Assembly: GCF_900108085.1 (NCBI RefSeq)
Contig: NZ_FNVR01000003.1
Location: 248,001 to 312,000 of the forward strand
Direction of reading: 5' to 3'
Length of the DNA stretch: 64,000 bases
DNA from: Algoriphagus boritolerans DSM 17298 = JCM 18970
GTDB taxonomy: Bacteria; Bacteroidota; Bacteroidia; Cytophagales; Cyclobacteriaceae
Part shown: piece after piece, positions 8,904-18,434 of the stretch
Layout of the letters: each line of letters opens with the position of its first letter
Position numbering within the stretch: the first letter of the stretch is position 1
Position numbers and translations under genes: made by a program
Notes under the pieces: generated by a model
The model's input: only the letters and a program-made list of their open reading frames with translations
What the model was told of the DNA's origin: nothing
Databases searched by the model: none

Positions 8904-11528
8904 TTATAAAAACATTTCCTTAGCCTTGGCCACTACTTTTTCCAGACCTGCGAGATCTTTTCCTCCAGCGGTGGCAAAGAAGGGTTGTCCACCTCCTCCA
9001 CCTTGAATTTCTTTGGCCAATTCCCGGACAATTTGTCCTGCATTGAGGCCTTTGGAGACAATGAGCGAATCTTGCAGGATCACCGCAACCTGAGGCTTAT
9101 CTTCAATTTTCGCCGCTAAGACAATCAGTGAATTGCTCACCTCATTTTTGAGTTCATAGGCCAGCTTTTTCAGGGAGTCGGCATTTGGCAATTCTACCCG
9201 GGCGATGAGTATGTTTATTCCATCTCCCGGGACAAACTTCTTTAAAAGCTCATTTTTCACTCCGGAGGCTTTCTCCAGATGGAGCGATTCCACTTCTTTT
9301 CTAAGCTCATTCCGTTCCCGAAGTAATGATTCAAGTGCCTTCTTGACATCTTTTGGATGTTTCAACAGGTCCTGAATCTCTTTCAGCAATCCCTCCTGCT
9401 CTCGCAGATAGGCATCTGCTGCATTCGATGTAATCGCCTCAATTCTACGAACTCCCGCAGAAATCGAACTTTCGGAGATGATCTTGAACAGGCCGATCTG
9501 ACCTGTAGAGGGAACGTGAGTTCCTCCGCAAAGTTCCACAGAGAAATTCTTGTCAAATGTGATCACACGCACAAAATCACCATATTTTTCTCCGAAGAGA
9601 GCTGTTGCACCCTGCTTTTTAGCCTCTTCGATCGGTACATTTCGCTGCTCCAACAGTGGGATATTTTCCCGGATCTTTGCATTGACAATCGCCTCAACTT
9701 TGGCGATCTCCTCTTCTGTCATTTTTCCAAAATGGGAAAAATCGAATCGCAATAGCCCCTCATTTACCAAGGAGCCTCGCTGCTGAATGTGGTCGCCCAA
9801 TACTTCTTTCAAGGCAGATTGAAGTAAGTGGGTAGCGGAGTGATTGTTCATGGTCAAGGTTCGCTTCTCCTGATCCACTTCCGAAGAAAACCTTGCGTCA
9901 GGTTGCTGTGGCAGCTTTTCTACAAAGTGTACAATCAGATCGTTCTCCTTTTTGGTGTCGATCACTCGGATTTTTTCTGATGCAGAGATCAACCAACCCG
10001 TATCCCCTACCTGTCCGCCACTTTCTGCATAGAATGGTGTTTTATCCAACACCACCTGGAAACGGTCTCCTTTCTTATCGGTGATGGTGCGATACTTGAT
10101 GATATGGGAATAGGATTCTGTAAAGTCATATCCTATAAATTCAACTCCGGTGTCTTCATGGACCAAGACCCAATCGCCTGTTTCCTGCTCGGAAGCGGCC
10201 CGTGAGCGGGTCTTTTGCTTTTCCATTTCATCTGCAAAGCCGTTTTCATCGACGGAAAAGCCATTTTCCCTCGCGATCAGGGAAGTCAAATCCAATGGAA
10301 ACCCGAATGTGTCATAGAGATCAAAAGCCGTCTTACCGGAAATGATCTTCTCACCTTTTGCGCTTAAGTCCGATTTGATGGATTCCAGCATTTTCAACCC
10401 GTGATCCAAAGTCCTGAGAAATGAAGTTTCCTCCTCAAAGATCACTTTGGCGATGAATTCCTGCTGTTGCCGTACTTCCGGGAAAATGTCACCGAAGTAT
10501 TCGGCAATCAATGGCGTCAATTCAAATAGAAACGGCTGCTGCAAGCCTAAGAAGGTGTAGCCATACCGAACTGCTCTTCTCAGGATTCTCCGAATCACAT
10601 AACCGGCCTTGTTATTGGAAGGAATCTGACCATCTGCAATGGTAAAAGAAATCGCACGGATGTGATCCACAATGACACGAAATGCAATGTCTGTCTGCTC
10701 GTGGAGGCCATAGATCTTGCCGGATTTTTTTGAAATCGCATCCAAAAATGGGGTAAACAAATCCGTGTCATAGTTTGAGGACTTCATCTGAATGGCACGT
10801 ACCAAGCGCTCAAAACCCATTCCGGTGTCGACATGCTTTGCCGGAAGTTCTTTCAGACTTCCATCCGCCAATCGGTTAAACTGCATGAAAACCAAATTCC
10901 AGATCTCGATGACTTGTGGATGATCGTTATTTACCAATTCCCTACCGGGAAAATGTGCTCTTTCGGAATCAGATCTAAGATCAACGTGAATTTCCGAACA
11001 AGGCCCACAGGGTCCTGTATCACCCATTTCCCAGAAGTTGTCTTTCTTTGAGCCAAGGATTATTCGGTCTTCAGGTACGATTTTACTCCAGAGTTCGGCT
11101 GCTTCAAAGTCTTTGTCCAGCTTATCACCTTCATCTCCCTGAAAAACAGAAACATACAAGCGATCCTTTGGAAGTTTATAGACCTCTGTCAGAAGCTCCC
11201 ATGCCCACTCAATGGCCTCTTTTTTGAAATAATCACCAAAAGACCAATTTCCCAGCATCTCAAACATGGTGTGGTGATACGTATCTACTCCAACTTCCTC
11301 CAGGTCGTTGTGCTTTCCGCTTACGCGAAGGCACTTTTGAGAATTGGCCACACGCGAATATTTGGCGATTTCATTGCCGAGAAATGCGTCTTTAAATTGA
11401 TTCATCCCGGCGTTGGTAAACATCAGCGTAGGGTCATTTTTAACGACAATCGGGGATGAGGGAACATACTGATGCTGTTTGGATTGGAAAAACTCGATAA
11501 AGGTGCTCCGGATTTTCTTTGCTTCCAT
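8904..11528 (-). CDS. alaS: Alanyl-tRNA synthetase
   Basis: 874 aa, the normal size. The class II catalytic domain holds HHTMFEMLGNWSFGDYF; the central editing domain has the HSATH and CGGTH zinc-binding motifs that clear Ser- and Gly-tRNA(Ala); the C-terminal C-Ala domain has the glycine run of QGGGGGQP. It charges tRNA(Ala) in the cytosol. It is the first gene of the alaS-gatB unit. A TAATTTTG box on the minus strand at 11596-11603, 68 bases before the start codon, resembles the Bacteroidota -7 element (TAnnTTTG), but I see no good -33 partner. Confidence 0.97.
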   Translation of the reverse strand: MEAKKIRSTFIEFFQSKQHQYVPSSPIVVKNDPTLMFTNAGMNQFKDAFLGNEIAKYSRVANSQKCLRVSGKHNDLEEVGVDTYHHTMFEMLGNWSFGDYFKKEAIEWAWELLTEVYKLPKDRLYVSVFQGDEGDKLDKDFEAAELWSKIVPEDRIILGSKKDNFWEMGDTGPCGPCSEIHVDLRSDSERAHFPGRELVNNDHPQVIEIWNLVFMQFNRLADGSLKELPAKHVDTGMGFERLVRAIQMKSSNYDTDLFTPFLDAISKKSGKIYGLHEQTDIAFRVIVDHIRAISFTIADGQIPSNNKAGYVIRRILRRAVRYGYTFLGLQQPFLFELTPLIAEYFGDIFPEVRQQQEFIAKVIFEEETSFLRTLDHGLKMLESIKSDLSAKGEKIISGKTAFDLYDTFGFPLDLTSLIARENGFSVDENGFADEMEKQKTRSRAASEQETGDWVLVHEDTGVEFIGYDFTESYSHIIKYRTITDKKGDRFQVVLDKTPFYAESGGQVGDTGWLISASEKIRVIDTKKENDLIVHFVEKLPQQPDARFSSEVDQEKRTLTMNNHSATHLLQSALKEVLGDHIQQRGSLVNEGLLRFDFSHFGKMTEEEIAKVEAIVNAKIRENIPLLEQRNVPIEEAKKQGATALFGEKYGDFVRVITFDKNFSVELCGGTHVPSTGQIGLFKIISESSISAGVRRIEAITSNAADAYLREQEGLLKEIQDLLKHPKDVKKALESLLRERNELRKEVESLHLEKASGVKNELLKKFVPGDGINILIARVELPNADSLKKLAYELKNEVSNSLIVLAAKIEDKPQVAVILQDSLIVSKGLNAGQIVRELAKEIQGGGGGQPFFATAGGKDLAGLEKVVAKAKEMFL

Positions 11529-11660
11529 GAAAGGGCTAAGTGCAGATAGTTCTAATTCTTATTTGAAGGACAAAAAGGCTCTTTTTATCGGGTGACAAAA
11601 TTAACAGAAAAGGCGGGCTTCTGATGATGCGCACTAGGATTTTGAAATAATTCTGATCAA

Positions 11661-11716
11661 TGATCAATTTTCAATGACCAATTTTCAAGGATCAATTTTC
11701 AAGGATCAATTTTCAA
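11661..11716 (+). repeat. Four tandem 14-bp repeats upstream of alaS
   Basis: Four head-to-tail copies of a 14-base unit, consensus (T/G)GA(T/C)CAATTTTCAA, with a partial copy (TGATCAA) just before. It lies in the 365-base gap between divergent alaS and the aldolase gene. A related sequence on the other strand (TGAAAATTGAAAAT) occurs near 11761. Nothing else is recognisable in the gap. Confidence 0.85.
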
Positions 11717-11893
11717 GGCTTGCCTTTCCTGTCATGCTTCTTGGCGGGTGACGATTGGATCTGAAAATTGAAAATTTATCAGACTTAACAGAAAATTGCT
11801 TTCCAAATCGAATTCATTGGTGAGTTGTTCTCCGAAAATCAAAATCCTCCTTACTTTTAGGGTAACTCAAGCACTTCCACCCATTTAATTCCC

Positions 11894-13003
11894 ATGTCAT
11901 ACTTAGATCAGATTACTTCTCCTACCCTGTTAATCAATGAGCAGATTACCCGAGCCAATATCAAACGGATGGCACAAAAAGCCACTAAAAATGGTAAGAA
12001 ACTCATTCCTCACTGGAAAACTGCCCAATCACACGAGATAGGCAATTGGGCCAAGGAATACGGAATCAAAGAAGTAACTGCCTCATCCATCAAACTGGCA
12101 GAATACCTCTGCGGACAAGGTTGGGAAAACATTCACATCGCATTTCCATTCAACATTTTGGAAATTCCCCGTTTGAATTACTTGGCTGCTAACAATTCAC
12201 TCTCTATCCAGCTGGTGAATCCCGTGACTACCCAAAAGTTGGTCGAAGGGTTGACAAATTCAGTGGGCTTTTTTATCGAAATCGATGCGGGATATGGTAG
12301 AACAGGCGTTCACATTTCAGATTTTGGAACGATGGAGGAAATAATGCGGGTAGCCTCCTCTTCTGACAAATTGAAGTTTAAAGGGTTTTACCTTCATCCT
12401 GGTCACACCTATTACACTCCGGACAAGGCGGGCATCTACGAGCAAAGCCGTCAGGCACTTCACATGCTGAAAATCAAATACCAAAGTGAATTTCCCGAGT
12501 TGGTGACCCGGGTTGGAGATACTCCGGGCTGTGCAGTGACAGAGGACTTTGGTGATATTGATGAATTGGGCCCGGGAAATTTTGTCTTATTTGATCTGAT
12601 GCAAGCCGAACTTGGCAGTTGTACAAAAGAAGATATTTCAGTTTGCCTGGCTGTCCCCGTGGTGGACATTAACACCGAGCGAAAAGAAATTCTCGTCCAT
12701 GGAGGAGGAGTTCATTTGGCAAAAGATGTATTGATGGATGCCGAAGGAAATAAAAACTTTGGGGAAGTGGTATTCCTGAATGAAAAAGGCTGGACTATTC
12801 CGAGCGAGCGATCTTATGTCAAAAGTATTTCGCAGGAACACGGGCTGATCAAAGCATCTGATTCCCTCTTGGATTCGGCGAAAGTTGGCGATTTATTGGG
12901 TATTCTGCCTGTTCACTCCTGCATGACGGCAGATTGTATGGGCGAATATTTAAGTCTGGATGGAAAGAAAATCGATCATTGTGAAGGAGCAGCTTGGGAA
13001 TAA
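11894..13003 (+). CDS. Fold-III PLP enzyme, D-threonine aldolase/D-serine dehydratase family
   Basis: 369 aa. The N-terminal alanine-racemase-like TIM barrel carries the PLP lysine in PHWKTAQS (near residue 42); the C-terminal beta domain ends with PVHSCMTADC, the His and Cys that bind the metal in D-threonine aldolases and eukaryote-type D-serine dehydratases. Family members cleave D-3-hydroxy amino acids (D-threonine to glycine and acetaldehyde) or deaminate D-serine in the cytosol. The exact substrate cannot be decided from motifs. The gene is monocistronic; the 288 bases after it show no recognisable element. Confidence 0.85.
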   Translation: MSYLDQITSPTLLINEQITRANIKRMAQKATKNGKKLIPHWKTAQSHEIGNWAKEYGIKEVTASSIKLAEYLCGQGWENIHIAFPFNILEIPRLNYLAANNSLSIQLVNPVTTQKLVEGLTNSVGFFIEIDAGYGRTGVHISDFGTMEEIMRVASSSDKLKFKGFYLHPGHTYYTPDKAGIYEQSRQALHMLKIKYQSEFPELVTRVGDTPGCAVTEDFGDIDELGPGNFVLFDLMQAELGSCTKEDISVCLAVPVVDINTERKEILVHGGGVHLAKDVLMDAEGNKNFGEVVFLNEKGWTIPSERSYVKSISQEHGLIKASDSLLDSAKVGDLLGILPVHSCMTADCMGEYLSLDGKKIDHCEGAAWE

Positions 13004-13291
13004 ATTATTGGGCAGACATTTCGGATAATATAGTTGAATCTAGAACAAAAACGACCTCATCTAAAAGTTTCCCCATTTATCCAATGACTTACCTGAGAAT
13101 TGGCAGGAAAAATTATTTCAGGAAATTCGGGTAACTGGTAGTACCCAATAATGAATCCCGACCCAAAATTGGCTCAGCAGGATACAGAAAACATGGTCGT
13201 TTATATTATTTCCTCAGCGAAAAAATAGAGATCTAAATCAGCGGTTTATTCCGATTTTCACGGACAGGAAAATCCCACAATCCTACCAAAA

Positions 13292-14107
13292 ATGTTAAAA
13301 ATCTTTGCCCAACTCATTTCTGCATGCCTACTTATCAGCTTGGCTGGATCTACCAAGCAAGCTCCTACCCAAATCGAACTGGTAACCAACTACGGCACAA
13401 TAATCCTTCAATTATCCGACGAAACACCCCTTCATCGGGATAATTTCATCAAACTGGTAGAAGCAGGAACCTACGACAGCTTGCTTTTTCATCGGGTAAT
13501 CAAAGATTTTATGATACAGGGAGGTGATACGCAAAGCAAAACGGCTGATTCTGTAGCAAGACTTGGCAGCAGTGATCTTCCTTATCAGATTCCGGCCGAA
13601 ATAGTGTCTGGGCTATTTCATAAAAAAGGTGCCTTGGCGGCAGCCCGAACCAATAATCCCGAACGCGCCTCTAGCAGTACACAGTTTTACATCGTACAGG
13701 GGAAAATCCAAAATGACAGCCTTCTGACCCACAATGAAGGCCGAATAAATAAAATGCTAGCCTATCATTATGGCATCAAAGATCCCGCAATTAAACCGCT
13801 CCTTGATTCCCTTGAGCGTGCACAAACTGAAAAAGACACAGCTTTGGTCAAAACCCTAACTTCAACCCTCAATACTGTGCTTGACAATTACCGGAATTTT
13901 GAAAAATACACCATTCCGGAAGCACATCGGCAGGTGTACAAAACCATCGGAGGCACTCCCCATTTGGATCAAAACTACACCGTCTTTGGTGAAGTCATCT
14001 CAGGCTTGGAGGTAGTGGATGCCATTGCTGCCGTGGAAACCAACCGACAGGACCGTCCGCTAGAAGATGTTCGAATTCTGAGTATGCGAGTCATTTTAAA
14101 AAAATAA
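13292..14107 (+). CDS. Secreted cyclophilin-type peptidyl-prolyl isomerase
   Basis: 271 aa with an N-terminal signal peptide (about 1-20, LISACLLISLAGS). The cyclophilin core has FHRVIKDFMIQGGD (catalytic Arg), a QFYIVQG segment near residue 135 and a C-terminal VFGEVISGLEVVDAI. It should speed prolyl isomerisation in protein folding in the periplasm. An insertion of about 75 residues (roughly 145-220, charged and helical) splits the core, as in other Bacteroidota cyclophilins. No operon partner is evident; the next gene is a tiny basic protein. Confidence 0.9.
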   Translation: MLKIFAQLISACLLISLAGSTKQAPTQIELVTNYGTIILQLSDETPLHRDNFIKLVEAGTYDSLLFHRVIKDFMIQGGDTQSKTADSVARLGSSDLPYQIPAEIVSGLFHKKGALAAARTNNPERASSSTQFYIVQGKIQNDSLLTHNEGRINKMLAYHYGIKDPAIKPLLDSLERAQTEKDTALVKTLTSTLNTVLDNYRNFEKYTIPEAHRQVYKTIGGTPHLDQNYTVFGEVISGLEVVDAIAAVETNRQDRPLEDVRILSMRVILKK

Positions 14108-14184
14108 AATAGCCTTCATTCAAAAGGGAATTGGCAATTGAGTACCTTCCTGAAAGTTAAAAAAACAATTAAACATCACTGATC

Positions 14185-14298
14185 ATGGCAAAGCAACCTG
14201 AAGGCAAAAAGAAAGACGATAAGTCTAAAGCCACCAAAACGTTGAAAGAAAAGCGTGCCGACAAAGCCGCTAAAAAAGAAAGTAAAAAGCGCGATTGA
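14185..14298 (+). CDS. Very small Lys-rich protein, function unknown
   Basis: 37 aa ORF, ATG 14185 to TGA 14298. About half the residues are Lys or Arg, broken up by Ala, Asp and Glu, with no hydrophobic core, so it is probably disordered and may bind nucleic acid or ribosomes (inference). It sits after the cyclophilin gene and is followed at 40 bases by a clean terminator, which supports a real short transcript. I do not recognise a named family. Confidence rests on the start, the biased composition and the terminator. Confidence 0.6.
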   Translation: MAKQPEGKKKDDKSKATKTLKEKRADKAAKKESKKRD

Positions 14299-14337
14299 TC
14301 GATTTGTGCAGAAAATCAAACAGCGGAACTTCATTAC

Positions 14338-14364
14338 AAAAGGCAGGTCATACTTGCCTTTTTT
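14338..14364 (+). terminator. Terminator after the Lys-rich small gene
   Basis: AAAAGGCA / TGCCTTTT stem with a loop of about ten bases and a T run, 40 bases after the small ORF. Confidence 0.75.
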
Positions 14365-14448
14365 CAGTTTATAGCCAATCTGCAATTTCCAGTACTATTG
14401 AAAATTATTATTTTAGTTGAAATTTTATCCTATTCTTCCAATTCCGAA

Positions 14449-15726
14449 GTGGAACTCCTGATTATTTTATTGCTAGTCTTGCTTAATGGCGTATTTGCCA
14501 TGTCCGAGCTTTCCTTGGTCTCGGTCCGTAAATTTAAACTCGAAAATGCCAAAAGACGGGGAAGCTCTACTGCCAAAGTAGCATTGGAACTGGCAGAAAA
14601 CCCTACCAAGTTTCTCTCCACCGTGCAGATTGGAATTACGCTGATCGGTATTTTACTCGGGGTATATTCCGGAGAAAATCTCACTACCCTCTTAAAGGAT
14701 TTCATTTCAAAAATTGAATTCCTGACGGAATATGCAAGTCCACTGGCAACCGGTATAACAGTCCTCGGAGTGACCTACCTTTCCATCGTCTTGGGTGAGT
14801 TATTTCCAAAACGTCTTGGCATGACCTTTCCGGAGCCCATTGCTATGTTTGTGGCAAAACCCATGCGGTTACTTTCAAGGATCACAGCACCTTTTGTATG
14901 GCTTTTATCCGTCTCCAATGATTTTCTACTGACCATCTTTGGCATCAAAAACATCTCTGAATCCAAAGTCTCAGAGGAAGAAATCAAAGCCATCATCAAA
15001 GAAAGTGCGGAAGGAGGAGAAATCACGGACATCGAGCAGGACATTGTCGAGCGCGTATTTGAATTGGGGGATCGGAGAATCAATACGCTTTTCACCCATC
15101 GCACAGAATTGGTCTATTTCAATGTCGATGATACCTGGGAGAAAATGAGCGAAAAAATCAATTCCGAAAAGCACGCTGCCTATCCGGTTTGTAAAGACAA
15201 TGACCTCGATGATATCGTCGGGATGGTCTTATTGAAGGATCTTTTTGCCCCAGGAATTCAGCAGAACTTTGATATCCGTAAAGTCTACCGTAAGCCGCTT
15301 TTCATCAATGAAAACTCCTTTGCCTATCAGGTTCTTGAGCTTTTTAAGAAGGAGAAAATGCACTACGGGATTGTGATCGACGAATATGGAAGTACCATGG
15401 GTATCGTCTCCATGGATGATGTGATTGACGCCCTGGTCGGAGATGCCAGCGAATCTGATCATGAAGAATATCAGATCACCCAGCGGGATGAAAAGAGCTG
15501 GCTCGTGGATGGACAATTTGCAATCATTGATTTCGTAAAATATTTCGATCTGAATATTCTCTTAAAAACAAAGGGCTTTACCACGGTAGCTGGCTTAATG
15601 ATCCATAAGTCAGCAAGCATTCCCGAAATAGGCGATAAAGTAATCGTCGAAAATCTTGAGCTCGAAGTCGTGGACAAAGACGGTCAGCGAATCGACAAAA
15701 TCATGGTCAAGAGAATAGACGTGTAG
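14449..15726 (+). CDS. CNNM/CBS-domain membrane protein (CorC/HlyC family)
   Basis: 425 aa from GTG 14449, which places the start right before the first membrane helix as in homologues; the frame is also open from TTG 14398. Three to four membrane segments form the CNNM (DUF21) domain (about 1-180, LLNGVFAMSELSLVS), then paired CBS domains (~200-320, GIVIDEYGSTMGIVSMDD) and a C-terminal CorC_HlyC transporter-associated domain (~340-420). Family members are linked to Mg2+/Co2+ efflux; the name hemolysin is historical. The gene ends in TAG. It is monocistronic and followed by a dispersed repeat. Confidence 0.88.
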   Translation: MELLIILLLVLLNGVFAMSELSLVSVRKFKLENAKRRGSSTAKVALELAENPTKFLSTVQIGITLIGILLGVYSGENLTTLLKDFISKIEFLTEYASPLATGITVLGVTYLSIVLGELFPKRLGMTFPEPIAMFVAKPMRLLSRITAPFVWLLSVSNDFLLTIFGIKNISESKVSEEEIKAIIKESAEGGEITDIEQDIVERVFELGDRRINTLFTHRTELVYFNVDDTWEKMSEKINSEKHAAYPVCKDNDLDDIVGMVLLKDLFAPGIQQNFDIRKVYRKPLFINENSFAYQVLELFKKEKMHYGIVIDEYGSTMGIVSMDDVIDALVGDASESDHEEYQITQRDEKSWLVDGQFAIIDFVKYFDLNILLKTKGFTTVAGLMIHKSASIPEIGDKVIVENLELEVVDKDGQRIDKIMVKRIDV

Positions 15727-15797
15727 GAAATTCATTTCGATTTGTGATAATCCCTAATTCAGAAAAAAATGGAAAATGGTGGAGGCTCCCTCCCATA

Positions 15798-15999
15798 GAA
15801 AATATGCATCAGCAATACTATTGCTGCCGGTATTCGCTTCAAAATCAGTCACTGCGTGGCTGTTTTCTCCCGATAGGTATCTGGACCCCCTAGTGGTGCT
15901 ATGCCTCAGTCTCCAAACAGCCTGATTTTATTACACCTACCTTCCTTCCCGATATTCATTGAAACGGGCTAAAACGAAACCTAATGCATAGTTCCACCT
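15798..15999. repeat. Dispersed MITE-like repeat, copy A
   Basis: About 200 bp, closely similar to copies near 32.6 and 61.7 kb: all share TATGCAT(C/T)AGCAAT at the left, CCGATAGGTAT in the middle, CCAAACAGCCTGATTTTATT and AACGAA(A/G)CCTAA at the right. The ends are an imperfect inverted repeat around ATGCAT(T/C)AG / CTAATGCAT. Copy A is the most diverged at its outer ends. It fills the gap between the CNNM and TSUP genes; the rest of 16000-16165 shows nothing recognisable. Confidence 0.88.
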
Positions 16000-16165
16000 A
16001 ACTCCAAAGCGTTAGGTCAAGGACCTTACTTCCACCACGTCTTGGAATCCGCGATTAATCGAGTACTTGGCTCTTTTGGATAACATTGGGTATAAATCTA
16101 TGCCTGAAAGTACAAAAATCCGGCATTTGATAACCGATGGAGGACGGAACTCGCGCGATTGAAGC

Positions 16166-17041
16166 TTAGAAAATCGAAATATAAAACGTCCGAATACTCA
16201 ATAAAATAATTAAGATACCGACAGCAACCATGAGGTATTTTGGCTTGACCAACTTGCAGATATAAGCCGCAAAAGGCGCCGCAATGATTCCACCTAAAAT
16301 CAACCCGAGCACAGGTGCCAGACTCAATTCTTTTACAAAGAACAAAAAAGTGGAAGCACTGGCCAGGGAAACGAAAAATTCAACAAAATTACCCGTTCCA
16401 ATAGCATATCGGGCTATTTTTCCTTTACTCAGTAAGGTGCTGTTGACAATCGGCCCCCAACCCCCTCCACCGATCGCGTCTGCAAATCCTCCCGTAGTCG
16501 CCAATACGGGAAGGCTTCTGCTATCCCGGTTGAATTTTACCGTGTGATGACTTTTTCTGGCTTTTCTCAGGATCACGAATCCCATCACAAGCAAATAAAC
16601 GGCAATGACAGGCTTGACAAGGTCCCCATCCACATTGGACAATAAGAAAGCCCCAAGCATCGAGCCGATTACTCCCGGAATCAGGAGTTTCTTAGCCAAT
16701 TTCCAGTCTACATTTCCCATTTTCCAATGAGAAATACCCGAAGCCAAACTGGTAAAAACCTGCGCAAAATGAACCCAAGCCGAGGCTGCGGCCGGTGGAA
16801 TACCAATACCCAAAAGAATCGAATTGCAACTCACCCCGTAAGCCATCCCAAGCGCACCATCAATGCTTTGTGCAACGAAACCCACCAGCAAGAACCAAAG
16901 GAACATCTCGGTATCCAATTCCCAGCTTTTGATCGATTGGGTTAGGGTCTGGGTGACCATCAGAAAAAAAATCATTCCTGCGAATGCAAAGAACATAGTC
17001 CAAAAAGGCTCATTTCTGAGTCGAAGGATGAGTTTCTCCAT
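16166..17041 (-). CDS. TSUP-family permease (TauE/SafE)
   Basis: 291 aa with about eight hydrophobic helices, the usual TSUP size. The repeat-like motif DGALGMAYGVSCNSILL near the N terminus and GGGWGPIVNSTLL in the second half are typical. The family exports or imports sulfite, sulfoacetate or related organosulfur anions across the inner membrane; substrate unknown here. No sulfur genes are adjacent. It is convergent with the CNNM gene, with repeat copy A between them. Confidence 0.88.
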   Translation of the reverse strand: MEKLILRLRNEPFWTMFFAFAGMIFFLMVTQTLTQSIKSWELDTEMFLWFLLVGFVAQSIDGALGMAYGVSCNSILLGIGIPPAAASAWVHFAQVFTSLASGISHWKMGNVDWKLAKKLLIPGVIGSMLGAFLLSNVDGDLVKPVIAVYLLVMGFVILRKARKSHHTVKFNRDSRSLPVLATTGGFADAIGGGGWGPIVNSTLLSKGKIARYAIGTGNFVEFFVSLASASTFLFFVKELSLAPVLGLILGGIIAAPFAAYICKLVKPKYLMVAVGILIILLSIRTFYISIF

Positions 17042-17192
17042 GGATTTAATAGGTTTGAAAGCGAATAAGAATCAAAAATAATACTTATTCCATATTCCCT
17101 ACCATTTTTGTAGGATTATAATAAGAATTTTGAATTGGGTACCAACCCGGATTGATGAAGAACAGTGGATTTCTAAGAAAAGAGCAGAGACC

Positions 17193-17723
17193 TCAAATCA
17201 CTCCCAAATAAAGCGAATCAGAAAACGTTCTTTTTTTGGAGTATGCGTTTTCTTGACTGAAGGCCAGATAAGCATGCCATGATTTATTCAAATAATGTGG
17301 ATCCAATTTTAAAAGGTGTTCCCCTTTTTCTCTAGTATTTCCCAAATCCACCCATTCCACTGTCGTGTTATCCAAATCGTGAATCACAATAAATGCCCTA
17401 TCCCATAGTTTTGCGCTTGATATATGGGAGTTGTTTCTCCAGGAAAACATTATTCCTTCAGCCACTTTTTCGGCCTTGGCATCTTCCGGAGGCATCAGTG
17501 AACCCCGACTTACTTTTATCAAAGCCGGATCGATTCGGTAATCTTTTCCATCGAGTGCAAAACAGTTTTTCCGGGTATAGGAAACACAGGCATGGTAGGG
17601 CAAACTCGCTCCAACGGTATATTCTTGGTAACCAAAGGCTATGGCTCTCCGAAGAGTTTTGAGATACTTTTGAACCATCGCAAACATTCCTTGCGACCGT
17701 TCATTCAGAGGAGATTTTCTCAT
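17193..17723 (-). CDS. DUF6266 family protein, N terminus missing
   Basis: 176 aa. The body resembles DUF6266 proteins of Bacteroidota (RKSPLNERSQGMFAMVQKYL at the start, then beta-rich segments such as DYRIDPALIKVSRGSL). Full family members start with ~30 more residues containing a GKVGxxVG motif; here the frame meets a TAA about 13 codons upstream of the first ATG and no such motif appears in any nearby minus-strand frame. The gene is therefore probably a 5'-truncated remnant at the left border of the accessory island. Function of the family is unknown. Confidence 0.6.
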   Translation of the reverse strand: MRKSPLNERSQGMFAMVQKYLKTLRRAIAFGYQEYTVGASLPYHACVSYTRKNCFALDGKDYRIDPALIKVSRGSLMPPEDAKAEKVAEGIMFSWRNNSHISSAKLWDRAFIVIHDLDNTTVEWVDLGNTREKGEHLLKLDPHYLNKSWHAYLAFSQENAYSKKRTFSDSLYLGVI

Positions 17724-18266
17724 CCGTTTTTTTGGACATTGGTTTGCTTATTGGGCCTTTTTCTGGTTATTCTAGGTCATATTTTTCAAGGTTATCAAAA
17801 CCTGGTAAATAGATGCGAGTTTTTGATAGGCAGGGATTTGAAAAATTCAATGATGTCTTCAAAAAAAGTAAGGATTGAAGAGTGGCTCAAAGCTGCTTGT
17901 TTTAAAGAATATTTGGAGCTGACAGATGAATCGAGCATGACTAAAAAGTCACACACTGGCATGATTATAATCACTGGGAGATTCCATGTGGCCTAAAAGA
18001 AAAAATTATAAACACAATAAAAGAGTCAAAAGGACAATGTTGAAGTTGAAAAGTCAGGGAAAAATTTCAAAATCTCAATTTCAAATGCGGGCGGCAAACA
18101 AAGCCATTGGAAGGAATTTTATGATTTCAAAATTTGGTCTACCAATTTTCCCGGTAAAGAAAATGTGGATATTGAAAACTGGATTTTTTTAAACTATTAA
18201 CTTGACCTTTAAGAGACACTGATTTTAGGCAGTTATTTCCTTCGCAAGTGCTTTACAAAATCATAA
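17724..18266. other. Gene-poor stretch in the island, no recognised gene
   Basis: AT-rich DNA between the truncated DUF6266 gene and the HsdS scrap. Two short plus-strand frames (about 17850-17996 and 17986-18192, the second basic) are open, but neither resembles a family I know. It may hold worn-down coding DNA. Confidence 0.4.
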
Positions 18267-18413
18267 AAAGCCAAGACTGAAAACTTGCCACCCGCGATCT
18301 TGGCAAAGGCATTCAGGAGGAAATTGGTGGGTCAAGAAGTGAAGGAGTATTTGAGAGAGGAAGGGGAAGTGTTGATGGCAGCGGAGGAAATTGAAGCATA
18401 TAAGATTAAATAG
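18267..18413 (+). pseudogene. C-terminal scrap of a type I restriction specificity subunit (HsdS)
   Basis: 48 codons in one frame, from just after a TAA to TAG 18413, encode ENLPPAILAKAFRRKLVGQ followed by a short acidic tail. LPxAILAKAFRGEL is the well-known C-terminal signature of HsdS conserved helices. No start codon, target-recognition domain, hsdM or hsdR is present nearby, so this is a relic of a lost type I restriction-modification locus. It lies immediately upstream of the toxin-antitoxin-chaperone operon. Confidence 0.6.
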
Positions 18414-18434
18414 ATTTTGATGAATGGCTTGATT

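Noticed and set aside
17592..18192. Two plus-strand ORFs (134 and 68 aa)
   Set aside because: The first overlaps the DUF6266 gene antisense and neither resembles a known family, so I did not call them as genes.
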